Source of the DNA: Bacteroidales bacterium
GTDB taxonomy: Bacteria; Bacteroidota; Bacteroidia; Bacteroidales; UBA932
Reading direction: 5' to 3'
Assembly (NCBI GenBank): GCA_017459075.1
Contig: JAFUDQ010000007.1
Coordinates: 62,001-126,000 of the forward strand
DNA: 64,000 nt
The notes beneath the pieces are model-generated. The model was not told the DNA's origin and did no database searches. It saw only the letters and a program-made list of their open reading frames with translations. Position numbers and translations under genes: made by a program. Shown piece after piece: positions 23,380-30,977 of the stretch; the first letter of the stretch is position 1, and every line of letters starts with the position of its first letter.

Positions 23380-23767
23380 GGACAGGGTTGAGACTTTATT
23401 GGAAGCCGTACTCAAGGAAATGCAGTTGCTTGCTCAAATGAGCATTGAGGTGAAAACCCCGGACGATTATGTATCCAGTACGCACGGACTGATCCTATTC
23501 AGAGCCTGCGGAATGAGCATTCAGTACATAACAGAAAACTTTGTGAAAATCAGGAACTTATGCGGAGCGGATATTTTCACTCCGTACAAAAGCATACCCT
23601 GGAAGAATGTTTTCGGTATGCGGAACTTCCTTTCCCACGAGTATGGGGATGTTGACGCTGAGGGAATTTTCAACACGGTTAAAACAAACATCCCAGAGTT
23701 GCAAGTTGTAACTGAAAGAATGCTGGAAGACCTGCACGCAGGAAAACTTGACATATACCTATCTTAG
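23366..23767 (+). CDS. HepT-like (DUF86/HEPN) RNase toxin
   Basis: A 133-residue all-helical HEPN protein. The catalytic Rx4H is RNFLSH, in FGMRNFLSHEYGD, preceded by the conserved WKNVFGMR segment. In MNT/HEPN systems this protein cleaves RNA until AMPylated by its partner. It lies directly after, and overlaps, the HTH-nucleotidyltransferase gene, so the module looks complete, unlike the decayed copy at 18.5-19.1 kb. Confidence 0.88.
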   Translation: MYPNKDRVETLLEAVLKEMQLLAQMSIEVKTPDDYVSSTHGLILFRACGMSIQYITENFVKIRNLCGADIFTPYKSIPWKNVFGMRNFLSHEYGDVDAEGIFNTVKTNIPELQVVTERMLEDLHAGKLDIYLS

Positions 23768-23813
23768 CGTAAATGTTATTGGACCTTAATTGAACCTAAA
23801 ACTATCTTTCGTT

Positions 23814-24404
23814 ATGAGTAATTTTGAAAAAACAAAACTTAATGCTCTATTGATGAAAGATTTGCAATTGACCTTTTTGAGACGTGCCGTAGAAAGGAAA
23901 TTTGACAAAAGACTGTCTACCACAGCAGATTTCACGTCATTATCGGAAGAAATGGATGAGAGAGTATCCCCGTCTACGATTAAACGACTCTGGGGCTACG
24001 TAGGCATGCATGTCACCCCCAGGAAATCTACACTTGACGTATTGGCAAAATATGCCGGATTTGACAGCTACAAAGCCTTTTGCGACAGCCTTCGCAGCAC
24101 GGATTTAAGATCTTCGGAGTTTTTCCAGACAGACAGGATAGACTCTGCGCAGCTTTCTGCAGGGGACAAGGTATCCATCGGCTGGCAGCCGGACCGTTTT
24201 GTGACAATGGAATATATAGGAAACAACCACTTTAAGATTCTTGAGGCCGATAATTCCAAGTTGCAACCCGGAGATATCTTCGAGGCTATTACCATTATGA
24301 AAGGATTCCCCCTGTACATTTCCGGAGTAGACAGGGACGGTAAGAGGTCTGATCCTTATGTGGCCGGCCGCGATGGCGGGATTGTCTTTGTCAAGAAGGT
24401 GTAG
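23814..24404 (+). CDS. Conserved hypothetical protein with HTH-like N-terminus
   Basis: A 196-residue protein of unknown function. The segment MDERVSPSTIKRLWGYVG resembles a helix-turn-helix of a type I have seen in many Bacteroidales proteins, and KSTLDVLAKYAGFDSYKAFC follows. The C-terminal half (about 105-196) is beta-rich, with KVSIGWQPDRFVTMEYIGNN and ending IVFVKKV. The start at 23814 is preferred over 23790 because a TATCTTTC near-match to the -7 box lies between them. A DNA-binding or small-molecule-sensing role is possible but unproven. Confidence 0.6.
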   Translation: MSNFEKTKLNALLMKDLQLTFLRRAVERKFDKRLSTTADFTSLSEEMDERVSPSTIKRLWGYVGMHVTPRKSTLDVLAKYAGFDSYKAFCDSLRSTDLRSSEFFQTDRIDSAQLSAGDKVSIGWQPDRFVTMEYIGNNHFKILEADNSKLQPGDIFEAITIMKGFPLYISGVDRDGKRSDPYVAGRDGGIVFVKKV

Positions 24405-24419
24405 CCACCTTGCGGGTAA

Positions 24420-25130
24420 GATTTATCAGGTCCAGGAAAATATCGTACGCTGGCTTTGCAGGCAGAGCCGGAACCGAATGTGGCTCCGGTTGTAAAAACA
24501 GCTGCTGAGCATGTAGAAAAGCATGTAGCGACTGCCGTGACCCGGGTCGGAAAGTCCTTGGAGCCACGTCTGGTTGGTGCTGATATCCCATCCGGCAGGG
24601 TTTCTTACTCTCGTCATGCTACAGAGCTGGTTCACAAAAAGTCCGTAGCTGAGGCTATTGCTGGTTTTTCCGGGTTTGCCGTACTTGTACGCGCCGCCCT
24701 TGACTCTCCTTTGGAGGTTGGCGCAATGGCACTTTACCGCGTTGAGGGCCTTGGAGTATATGCTTCATATATGACTTCTATCGGTGGAGTCTCGTCTAGC
24801 TACGAATGTGCATCGGACGGAGCTACCACTTTCGGGTATTTCTGGGCATCCGGGAAGGAAAAGAAGACAGCAATGTCACTTTCTGCCGGAGCTGTTCTTC
24901 CGGTCTTTAATAATGTTGAAATCTATGCCGGAGCAGGCTACGGGAGCTATTCTCTCTTTTGGGAGGATACCTCTGCAGCCTGGGCCAAGGTTACGGACAA
25001 GTCTTACGGTGGGGTGTTCTGTGAAGCCGGGGCTGTCATCCAAACAGGACCCTTCAACCTTATCGGCGGCATCGGAACAATCGCCTTCAAATCCGTCATA
25101 CCAATGGCCGGAATAGGAATTAGTTTCTAA
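24420..25130 (+). pseudogene. Outer membrane beta-barrel protein without a visible start, probably 5'-truncated
   Basis: The frame opens right after a TAA at 24417-24419 and runs 236 codons without any ATG near its beginning. The first possible start is a TTG at 24456. No signal peptide precedes the Ala/Val/Glu-rich N-terminal stretch (about 35 residues). The rest has beta-barrel character (GFAVLVRAALDSPLEVGAMA, NVEIYAGAGYGSYSLFW) and ends in an outer membrane C-terminus GIGISF. The body shows no frameshift. It is either a truncated gene or one using a non-ATG start. Confidence 0.5.
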
Positions 25131-25166
25131 AAATATCAAAAAAAATCCATTGAACCCCGAAAAATT

Positions 25167-25174
25167 GTATATTT
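25167..25174 (+). promoter_or_regulatory. pRiA4b ORF-3-like gene promoter -7 box
   Basis: TATATTTG, a TAnnTTTG match 30 bp upstream of the ATG at 25205. Confidence 0.6.
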
Positions 25175-25204
25175 GTGCCGCAATTTTAAAAAGACTATTC
25201 AGCA

Positions 25205-25774
25205 ATGGCATTAAGATACAGAGTTTCATTGGCAGGACTTAAAGGTTTCGCACGCGTATATGACCTTAAAGCTACCACCACTCTTTACGAATTTCACAAA
25301 CTTCTTCGCAGTGAGCTTGAGTTCCCCCAGGACCAGTTGATTCAATTCAAAGCCCTTGACGCAGACGGAGGCCTCGTGGCCCGTTACGGCCTCTTCGACC
25401 TTGGCTCAGGAGCAGTGGACGCAGTATCGGTAAAGCAGACTGTATCAAAAGGAATCGCCTCATTCATATACTTTTACGATGTCGCCAACCGCAAGAGTGT
25501 CATCATCACTTACGAAGGTGAAGTGGCCGATGTCCCCGGTGCCGAGTATCCGCTTCTTGTAGAAACCAAGGGCCCCGTACCTGCAGAATTTGAGAACGGT
25601 TACGTCGCTTACGAAGACCTTCCGGATGACCAGAAGCATCTGCGCAACCTCAAAGCCGTCTCAGACGATGAAGATTTTGACGATGACGACGAGGACTTTG
25701 ACGGCGATGAAGAGGACGATGCAGCCGATGAGGAAGGAGAGGAGCTTTACGACGAGGAAGAAGGTGCCCTCTAA
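25205..25774 (+). CDS. Plasmid pRiA4b ORF-3-like protein with acidic tail
   Basis: A 189-residue protein. Residues 1-135 match the pRiA4b ORF-3-like fold found in many chromosomal proteins (RVSLAGLKGFARVYDLKATT, TLYEFHKLLRSELEF, FIYFYDVANRKSVII). Residues 150-189 are almost entirely Asp/Glu (DDEDFDDDDEDFDGDEEDD). The annotation name comes from a plasmid gene, but this copy sits in a stable position before miaA, 12 bp away, and is probably co-transcribed. Function is unknown; the tail suggests contact with basic proteins or nucleic-acid-binding surfaces. Confidence 0.75.
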   Translation: MALRYRVSLAGLKGFARVYDLKATTTLYEFHKLLRSELEFPQDQLIQFKALDADGGLVARYGLFDLGSGAVDAVSVKQTVSKGIASFIYFYDVANRKSVIITYEGEVADVPGAEYPLLVETKGPVPAEFENGYVAYEDLPDDQKHLRNLKAVSDDEDFDDDDEDFDGDEEDDAADEEGEELYDEEEGAL

Positions 25775-25786
25775 AAACCTCATCCC

Positions 25787-26650
25787 ATGGGCCGAAAACT
25801 CATAATTGTCTCCGGACCCACAGCTGTAGGCAAGACCGCCTGGAGCATAGGCCTTGCACAAAAATACAATTCTCCCATTATATCCTGCGATTCACGGCAA
25901 ATCTATAAGGAGATGTCGATAGGCACTGCCGTGCCTTCCAGGGATGAGCTGGTCGCGGTGAAACATTACTTTATTCAGGACCACAGCATCCATCAACCAT
26001 ATACGGCCGGTGATTATGAAGCTGAGGCCCTTGATCTGTTGGAAAAACTTTTTGCCGATGGTCATGAAACCCTTGTTGCCAGCGGAGGCTCCGGTTTTTT
26101 TATTGAAGCCCTGTGCAACGGTCTTCCGAATCTTCCGGAAACAGACCCCGAGCTTCGTGAAACCCTTGACAGAAGGATAAAAGAAGAGGGCCTGGGCTCT
26201 CTCAGGATGGATCTTAAACGTCTTGACCCAGAGGCTTATGACAGTATTGACTTGTCCAATCCCCAGAGGGTTTTAAGGGCAGTTGAGGTATGCCTTCTTT
26301 CCGGAAAAACCTTCTCTTCCTTCAAGCAGCATCCGCAAAAAAGGGATTTTGAAATAGAGAAAATCTGTCTTGTCCGCCCCCGTGAAGAAATGGCGGAAAG
26401 GATTTCGCTTCGCGTGGATGCCATGATTGCCGATGGTCTTGTGGACGAAGTCCGTTCATTGCTGCCGTTCAGGAACCTTCCGGCTCTAAGGACTGTAGGC
26501 TATTCAGAAATCTTCGACTATCTGGATGGTAAATGCACGCTCCCGGAAGCCTCGGAAAAGATAAAAACAAACACCAGGCGATATGCCAAAAAGCAACTCA
26601 CCTGGTGGCGTCGTGATCCTTCTGTCACTTTCCACTCCCTGTCATCCTGA
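25787..26650 (+). CDS. miaA: tRNA dimethylallyltransferase
   Basis: A 287-residue enzyme that adds dimethylallyl to A37 of tRNAs reading UNN codons. The P-loop is SGPTAVGKTAWS; CDSRQIYKEMSIGTAVPS and YTAGDYEAEALDLL are diagnostic, and TNTRRYAKKQLTWWRR forms the C-terminal tRNA-binding region. The stop codon TGA (26648-26650) lies inside a short dispersed repeat (26640-26667), so the last residues SLSS are repeat-encoded. It is convergent with recQ. Confidence 0.95.
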   Translation: MGRKLIIVSGPTAVGKTAWSIGLAQKYNSPIISCDSRQIYKEMSIGTAVPSRDELVAVKHYFIQDHSIHQPYTAGDYEAEALDLLEKLFADGHETLVASGGSGFFIEALCNGLPNLPETDPELRETLDRRIKEEGLGSLRMDLKRLDPEAYDSIDLSNPQRVLRAVEVCLLSGKTFSSFKQHPQKRDFEIEKICLVRPREEMAERISLRVDAMIADGLVDEVRSLLPFRNLPALRTVGYSEIFDYLDGKCTLPEASEKIKTNTRRYAKKQLTWWRRDPSVTFHSLSS

Positions 26651-26667
26651 GCGGTGCGAAGAATCTA
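26640..26667. repeat. Short dispersed repeat supplying two stop codons
   Basis: TGTCATCCTGAGCGGTGCGA is followed by AGAATCTA. This is a common bacterial repeat type, related to the GTCATTTCGAG family elsewhere in the window. It contains the miaA stop TGA (26648-26650) and the minus-strand recQ stop TAG (26665-26667), leaving only 14 bp between the genes. Confidence 0.75.
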
Positions 26668-28878
26668 GTTGGCTACTTCGCAGAGGAACTTCAGGCGAAC
26701 CAGACGAACCTCAAACTCTTCATAATCAGGACCTAAGTTCTTAATCGCATCCTCAATGGAATCAGACTCAGCCTCCTCTTTGAAATAAGAGTAAATCTCG
26801 TCAACAACATCCTCATCAAGGTTGGCCTTTATATAATAGTCAAGATTCAGCTTGGTGCCATACTCTACAATATTCTCAATCTCTCCAAGAAGCTCGTCAA
26901 AATCCATTCCGCGAGCCTCTGCAATATCCTCCAAATCCATCCGGCGGTCTATGCACTGGATAATGTAAATCTTGCCCTCTGACTTGCTGGCCATGCTCTT
27001 GACCACAAAATCATCCGGACGGGTGATTTCATTTTCCTCTACATACTTGCGGATGAGCGACATGAATTCTTCTCCGAACTTGCGCGCCTTGCCTTCACCA
27101 ACACCCTGGCAATTCTTCAGCTCGTCAATAGTAATAGGGTAGGAGAGGGACATGTCTTCTAGCGACGGGTCAGAGAAAATCACCCATGGCTGAAGCTTAA
27201 GTTTGCGGGCGATGTCCTTCCTGAGGTCTTTCAGCATGGAAAGCAGCACGGGGTCACCACCTCCGCCGCCACCTCGCATAGCTGCGTTGGCGGCAGCCGC
27301 CTCTTCATCGTCCTCGGCCTCTTCCGTACCCTCTGAGAAGACCCTGTCTTCCGTAAGCATGATGGTCCATGGATTTTCCCTGAATTCCAGGCCGCCATCG
27401 GTAACATAAATCAATCCGTAGCTCTCTATATCCTTCCTAAGAAGGTGAAGAATCATTCCCTGATGGATTACCATGCACCAGAACTTCTCCCCGTGCTCCT
27501 TGCCCGCTCCGAAGAATTTAAGCTTGTCGTGTTTGTATGACTTGATAAGGGCGTTGGAGGTGCCGGCAAGAATACAGGCCAGATGCTCCAGCTTGAAGTG
27601 CTCCGGAAGCGAAAGGATAAGGTCTATCACCATCTTCATATCATTCCTTCCATCAAAACGGGGCTTCGGATTCACGCAGTTGTCACAGTTGTGGCAGTTG
27701 TCCTGGGGATAATCCTCTCCGAAGTAATTGAGCAGCAGCTTCCTGCGGCATTCCCCGGACTCGGCGTAAGCAACTGTCTCCATAAGCAGCTGACGGCCGA
27801 TTTCCTGCTCTGAAACCGGTTTCCCCTGCATGAACTTCTCCAACTTGCGGATGTCTTTGTAGCTGTAATATGTGATGCACTTGCCTTCAAGTCCGTCGCG
27901 GCCGGCGCGCCCTGTCTCCTGATAATAACCCTCAATGCTTTTGGGAATATCGTAATGAATGACAAAACGCACATCGGGTTTGTCGATACCCATTCCAAAG
28001 GCGATGGTGGCAACGATGACGCTGGCCTCCTCCATAAGGAAGGCATCCTGATTCTCTGAACGCACCTTGGCGTCCAGGCCGGCATGGTATGGCAGGGCTG
28101 TGATGCCGTTAATGACAAGCAGCTGCGCGAGTTCTTCAACCTTCTTGCGGCTGAGGCAATAGATGATGCCGGACTTGCCGGGGTTCTGCTTGATGTACCG
28201 TATTATATCTTTTTCCGGTTCCACCTTGTCCCTTACCTCATAATACAGATTGGGACGGTTGAACGAAGATTTGAAAACCTTTGCGTCCTGTATGCCCAGG
28301 TTTTTGAGGATGTCGCTCTGCACTTTTGGCGTTGCCGTTGCCGTAAGGGCTATGATCGGAGCCGGATGAATCTCATCCACGATGGCCCTGATGCGCCTGT
28401 ATTCCGGGCGGAAGTCATGACCCCATTCAGAGATGCAATGAGCCTCATCTACGGCATAGAAAGATATGTTTAGCTCTTTCAGCAGGGCGATGTTCTCTTC
28501 TTTTGTGAGAGATTCCGGGGCTACGTACAGCAATTTTGTGCGACCTTTCAGGAGGTCTTCTCGCACAGCGGCAATCTGGGCTTTGTTCAGGGATGAGTTC
28601 AGGAAGTGTGCTATACCCTCATCGCCGGCCACGAAGCCGCGGATTGCATCTACCTGGTTCTTCATCAGGGCGATAAGGGGGGAAATCACTATTGCTGTTC
28701 CATCCAGAACCAACGCAGGCAACTGGTAGCAAAGGGATTTGCCACCGCCGGTTGGCATAAGGACAAAGGCGTTTCCGCCTGAAATCACATGCCTTATTAT
28801 CTGTTCCTGGTCTCCTTTGAAGGTGTCATATCCGAAGAATTCCTTCATAAAAGCGGAGAGCGATTGTTTATCGGTCAT
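26665..28878 (-). CDS. recQ: ATP-dependent DNA helicase RecQ
   Basis: A 737-residue SF2 helicase. Walker A is PTGGGKSLCYQLPAL, motif II is DEAHCISEWGHDFRPEYR, and IATIAFGMGIDKPDVRFVIH and QETGRAGRDG are motifs V and VI. The RecQ-C-terminal zinc site is CHNCDNCVNP. An HRDC-like domain and a further C-terminal region follow. The start is set at 28878 (MTDKQSLSAFM); the longer frame upstream is not protein-like. A weak -7 box (TATATTGG) is at 28909-28902. It unwinds recombination and repair intermediates. Confidence 0.93.
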   Translation of the reverse strand: MTDKQSLSAFMKEFFGYDTFKGDQEQIIRHVISGGNAFVLMPTGGGKSLCYQLPALVLDGTAIVISPLIALMKNQVDAIRGFVAGDEGIAHFLNSSLNKAQIAAVREDLLKGRTKLLYVAPESLTKEENIALLKELNISFYAVDEAHCISEWGHDFRPEYRRIRAIVDEIHPAPIIALTATATPKVQSDILKNLGIQDAKVFKSSFNRPNLYYEVRDKVEPEKDIIRYIKQNPGKSGIIYCLSRKKVEELAQLLVINGITALPYHAGLDAKVRSENQDAFLMEEASVIVATIAFGMGIDKPDVRFVIHYDIPKSIEGYYQETGRAGRDGLEGKCITYYSYKDIRKLEKFMQGKPVSEQEIGRQLLMETVAYAESGECRRKLLLNYFGEDYPQDNCHNCDNCVNPKPRFDGRNDMKMVIDLILSLPEHFKLEHLACILAGTSNALIKSYKHDKLKFFGAGKEHGEKFWCMVIHQGMILHLLRKDIESYGLIYVTDGGLEFRENPWTIMLTEDRVFSEGTEEAEDDEEAAAANAAMRGGGGGGDPVLLSMLKDLRKDIARKLKLQPWVIFSDPSLEDMSLSYPITIDELKNCQGVGEGKARKFGEEFMSLIRKYVEENEITRPDDFVVKSMASKSEGKIYIIQCIDRRMDLEDIAEARGMDFDELLGEIENIVEYGTKLNLDYYIKANLDEDVVDEIYSYFKEEAESDSIEDAIKNLGPDYEEFEVRLVRLKFLCEVAN

Positions 28879-29077
28879 TGTTTTAGAACTGGTTTGATGT
28901 TCCAATATACGAAGAATTTTCCTACAATGCAAAACAAATTGGAAAAAACACTCAAAAATTGGCATTCTGAGAAAAAATCGCCAACTTTGTACGATTATAC
29001 GCTTTAAGCGGCAAAAGCCGTAAAAAAAGCACATATCGACCATTGAAAAATGTTATAACAAATAAAATTTTTTAAAG

Positions 29078-29893
29078 ATGAAAGCATTTAAGTTTCTTGC
29101 AATTGCAGCTGCCCTCACAATGGTTGCAGCTTGCGGACAGAAAGGTGGAAACGCCGCAGAAGGCGCAGATTCACTGGCAGTAAAGAAAGAAGTTGTAAAG
29201 AAGGCCTCTGAGCTCCTCCCTTCAAAGGCCCAGAGAGACTCTGTAAGCTACCTTATCGGTTATGTATTCGGTGGCTATATCAAAGGTTACAACTTTGGTG
29301 ACGACCTCAACTACAACAGAATCAAGGCTGGTATCGAGGACCTTCTCAAGGCTAAGAACACTCCCGGAACTCCTGAGTTCGACGAGGAATTCAAGATTTC
29401 TCCCAAGGAGATTGACAGGCTCTTCAACGATTATCTTGGCAAGAGGTTCGAGTATGTAAAGGCTAAGAACCTTGAGGACGGCCAGAAATATATGGAGAAG
29501 ATGCTCAAGAAGGGCTACCAGATGAGTGACAAGGGCTTCGCTTACAAAATCAACAACCCTGGTTCAGAGCGTAAGATTGAACTTACCGATACTCTTGAGG
29601 TTAACTATAAGGGTACCTTTATTGACGGTACTGTATTCGACCAGACCAACGAGCAGCGCGGAGCATTCAAACTCAATCTTTCCGAAGGTTCAGTTATCAA
29701 GGGCTGGATTGAGGGTCTTCAGCTTGTAGGTGACGGTGGTTCCATCTCCCTCATCCTCCCTTCAGATCTTGCTTACGGTCCTCAGGGCAACCGCGGAATC
29801 GAGCCTAACAAGACTCTTCTCTTCGATATCGACGTTGTTTCCGTAAAACCTGTTGCAGAAGTTCCTGCAACTGAGGATACTCCTGCAGAGTAA
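29078..29893 (+). CDS. FKBP-type peptidyl-prolyl isomerase, lipoprotein
   Basis: A 271-residue lipoprotein (LTMVAACGQK). An N-terminal helical dimerisation domain at about residues 45-150 (VSYLIGYVFGGYIKGYNFGD) precedes a C-terminal FKBP domain at about 165-258 (VNYKGTFIDGTVFDQTNEQR, LPSDLAYGPQGNRGIEPNKT). This is the FkpA/Mip layout of periplasmic folding factors. It is the first gene of a run with the DUF3127 gene (one-base overlap, TAATG), a DUF308 protein and dnaG. The leader is about 80 nt and its promoter is unclear (CAACTTTG near 28981 lacks the TA). Confidence 0.92.
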   Translation: MKAFKFLAIAAALTMVAACGQKGGNAAEGADSLAVKKEVVKKASELLPSKAQRDSVSYLIGYVFGGYIKGYNFGDDLNYNRIKAGIEDLLKAKNTPGTPEFDEEFKISPKEIDRLFNDYLGKRFEYVKAKNLEDGQKYMEKMLKKGYQMSDKGFAYKINNPGSERKIELTDTLEVNYKGTFIDGTVFDQTNEQRGAFKLNLSEGSVIKGWIEGLQLVGDGGSISLILPSDLAYGPQGNRGIEPNKTLLFDIDVVSVKPVAEVPATEDTPAE

Positions 29894-30264
29894 TGCCGTC
29901 GGGATTTGAATTAGAAGGCCGACTTGCCGGGAAACTGGCTGTACAGTCAGGCCGTTCGGCAAAAGGCGACTGGGCTCGCCAGGACTTCCTTCTGGAAGTT
30001 CAGGACGGGAATTTCCCTTCTACGATTTGCTTCAGCCTGTGGGGCGCAGACCGTGTGAAGGAACTTGAAAAATACCAGGTGGGGGACACTGTTAAAGTGT
30101 CCTTCAACCCGGTAAGCCGCGAGTACAACGGCAAGTGGTACACAGACCTCCGCGCGTGGAGGCTCAGCGGCGCTTCTGCGGCAGCACCGGTGGCTCCGGT
30201 GCCTCCGCCTCCGGCGGCAGAGGATATTCCTTCTGCCGATTTTGGTGAAGACCTTCCGTTCTAA
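29893..30264 (+). CDS. DUF3127 protein with SSB-like C-terminal tip
   Basis: A 123-residue protein. An OB-fold-like DUF3127 domain spans residues 3-95 (RLAGKLAVQSGRSAKGDWAR, YQVGDTVKVSFNPVSREYNG). A Pro/Ala-rich linker follows, with an acidic tip ending FGEDLPF. The tip closely imitates the DDDIPF tail with which SSB proteins recruit replication and repair enzymes. Together with the OB-like fold, this suggests a single-stranded nucleic-acid-binding protein; it is two genes upstream of the dnaG primase. That role is inference. Confidence 0.85.
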   Translation: MPSGFELEGRLAGKLAVQSGRSAKGDWARQDFLLEVQDGNFPSTICFSLWGADRVKELEKYQVGDTVKVSFNPVSREYNGKWYTDLRAWRLSGASAAAPVAPVPPPPAAEDIPSADFGEDLPF

Positions 30265-30302
30265 TTGACGGAAGCCCGTAAGAAATTTATAATCAAACAA
30301 TT

Positions 30303-30968
30303 ATGATACTTTTTGGATACAAGACAAATCATGGCTCAATCCTCAGGGCACTTTGTGCCATAGGTGTGGGCGCCGTAATGATTTGCATGCCCAACAGGGG
30401 CACGGAGCTTTTGGTAAAGATAATCGGAGCTCTCATCTTTGCTGCGGGCCTGGTGTCGCTTACAATAAGCTTCATCAACCGTAAACAAATGAAGCCGCGT
30501 CAGTTCACCTTCAGTGAAATCAACGCCTGCCTTATCGCTATTATTGGAGGCCTCCTTATCTTCTTCCCGGAGATGCTTACAAAGGCTATCATAATTGTGG
30601 TTGGCCTGGCTCTGGTATTCTTCGGCGGCCTTCAGATGCTGGTTCTTGGCGGTGCGGCCAACCTTCTTGGCCTTGGTTACGTTTCCCTGTGTTACGGAGC
30701 CCTGGCTATCGTAGGCGGTATTGTCATTCTCTTCAATCCTTTCACAGAGGTTGTCATGAGCATAGTTGCAGGCAGCTTGCTTGTATATTATGGTCTTTCA
30801 GAACTGCTTTCGCTTAAGAAAGTATCCTCTGCCCGCAAGGAATATGAGATTCGATATGCCAAGCCGGAGCCTGAGAGCAATAACAACGGAACCGTAGCCA
30901 AGAAATCATCCATTGCAGACTTCAGTTCTGTTAAGGATGCGGATTACGTAGAGGTTGACGACCAGTAA
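30303..30968 (+). CDS. DUF308/HdeD-like membrane protein
   Basis: A 221-residue protein with six membrane helices in pairs (GVGAVMICMPNRGTELLVKI, LIFAAGLVSLTISFI, ACLIAIIGGLLIFF, VVGLALVFFGGLQMLVLGG, GALAIVGGIVILFNPF, SIVAGSLLVYYGLSELLSL). It ends in a polar cytoplasmic tail of about 55 residues. HdeD relatives are linked to acid resistance in enterobacteria, but most DUF308 proteins have no known role. It lies 9 bp before dnaG. Confidence 0.8.
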   Translation: MILFGYKTNHGSILRALCAIGVGAVMICMPNRGTELLVKIIGALIFAAGLVSLTISFINRKQMKPRQFTFSEINACLIAIIGGLLIFFPEMLTKAIIIVVGLALVFFGGLQMLVLGGAANLLGLGYVSLCYGALAIVGGIVILFNPFTEVVMSIVAGSLLVYYGLSELLSLKKVSSARKEYEIRYAKPEPESNNNGTVAKKSSIADFSSVKDADYVEVDDQ

Positions 30969-30977
30969 CAAGCGCCG

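Noticed and set aside
25205..25774. Mobile element indicated by the pRiA4b ORF-3-like gene
   Set aside because: The name is historical; the gene sits stably before miaA with no terminal repeats or transposase nearby.
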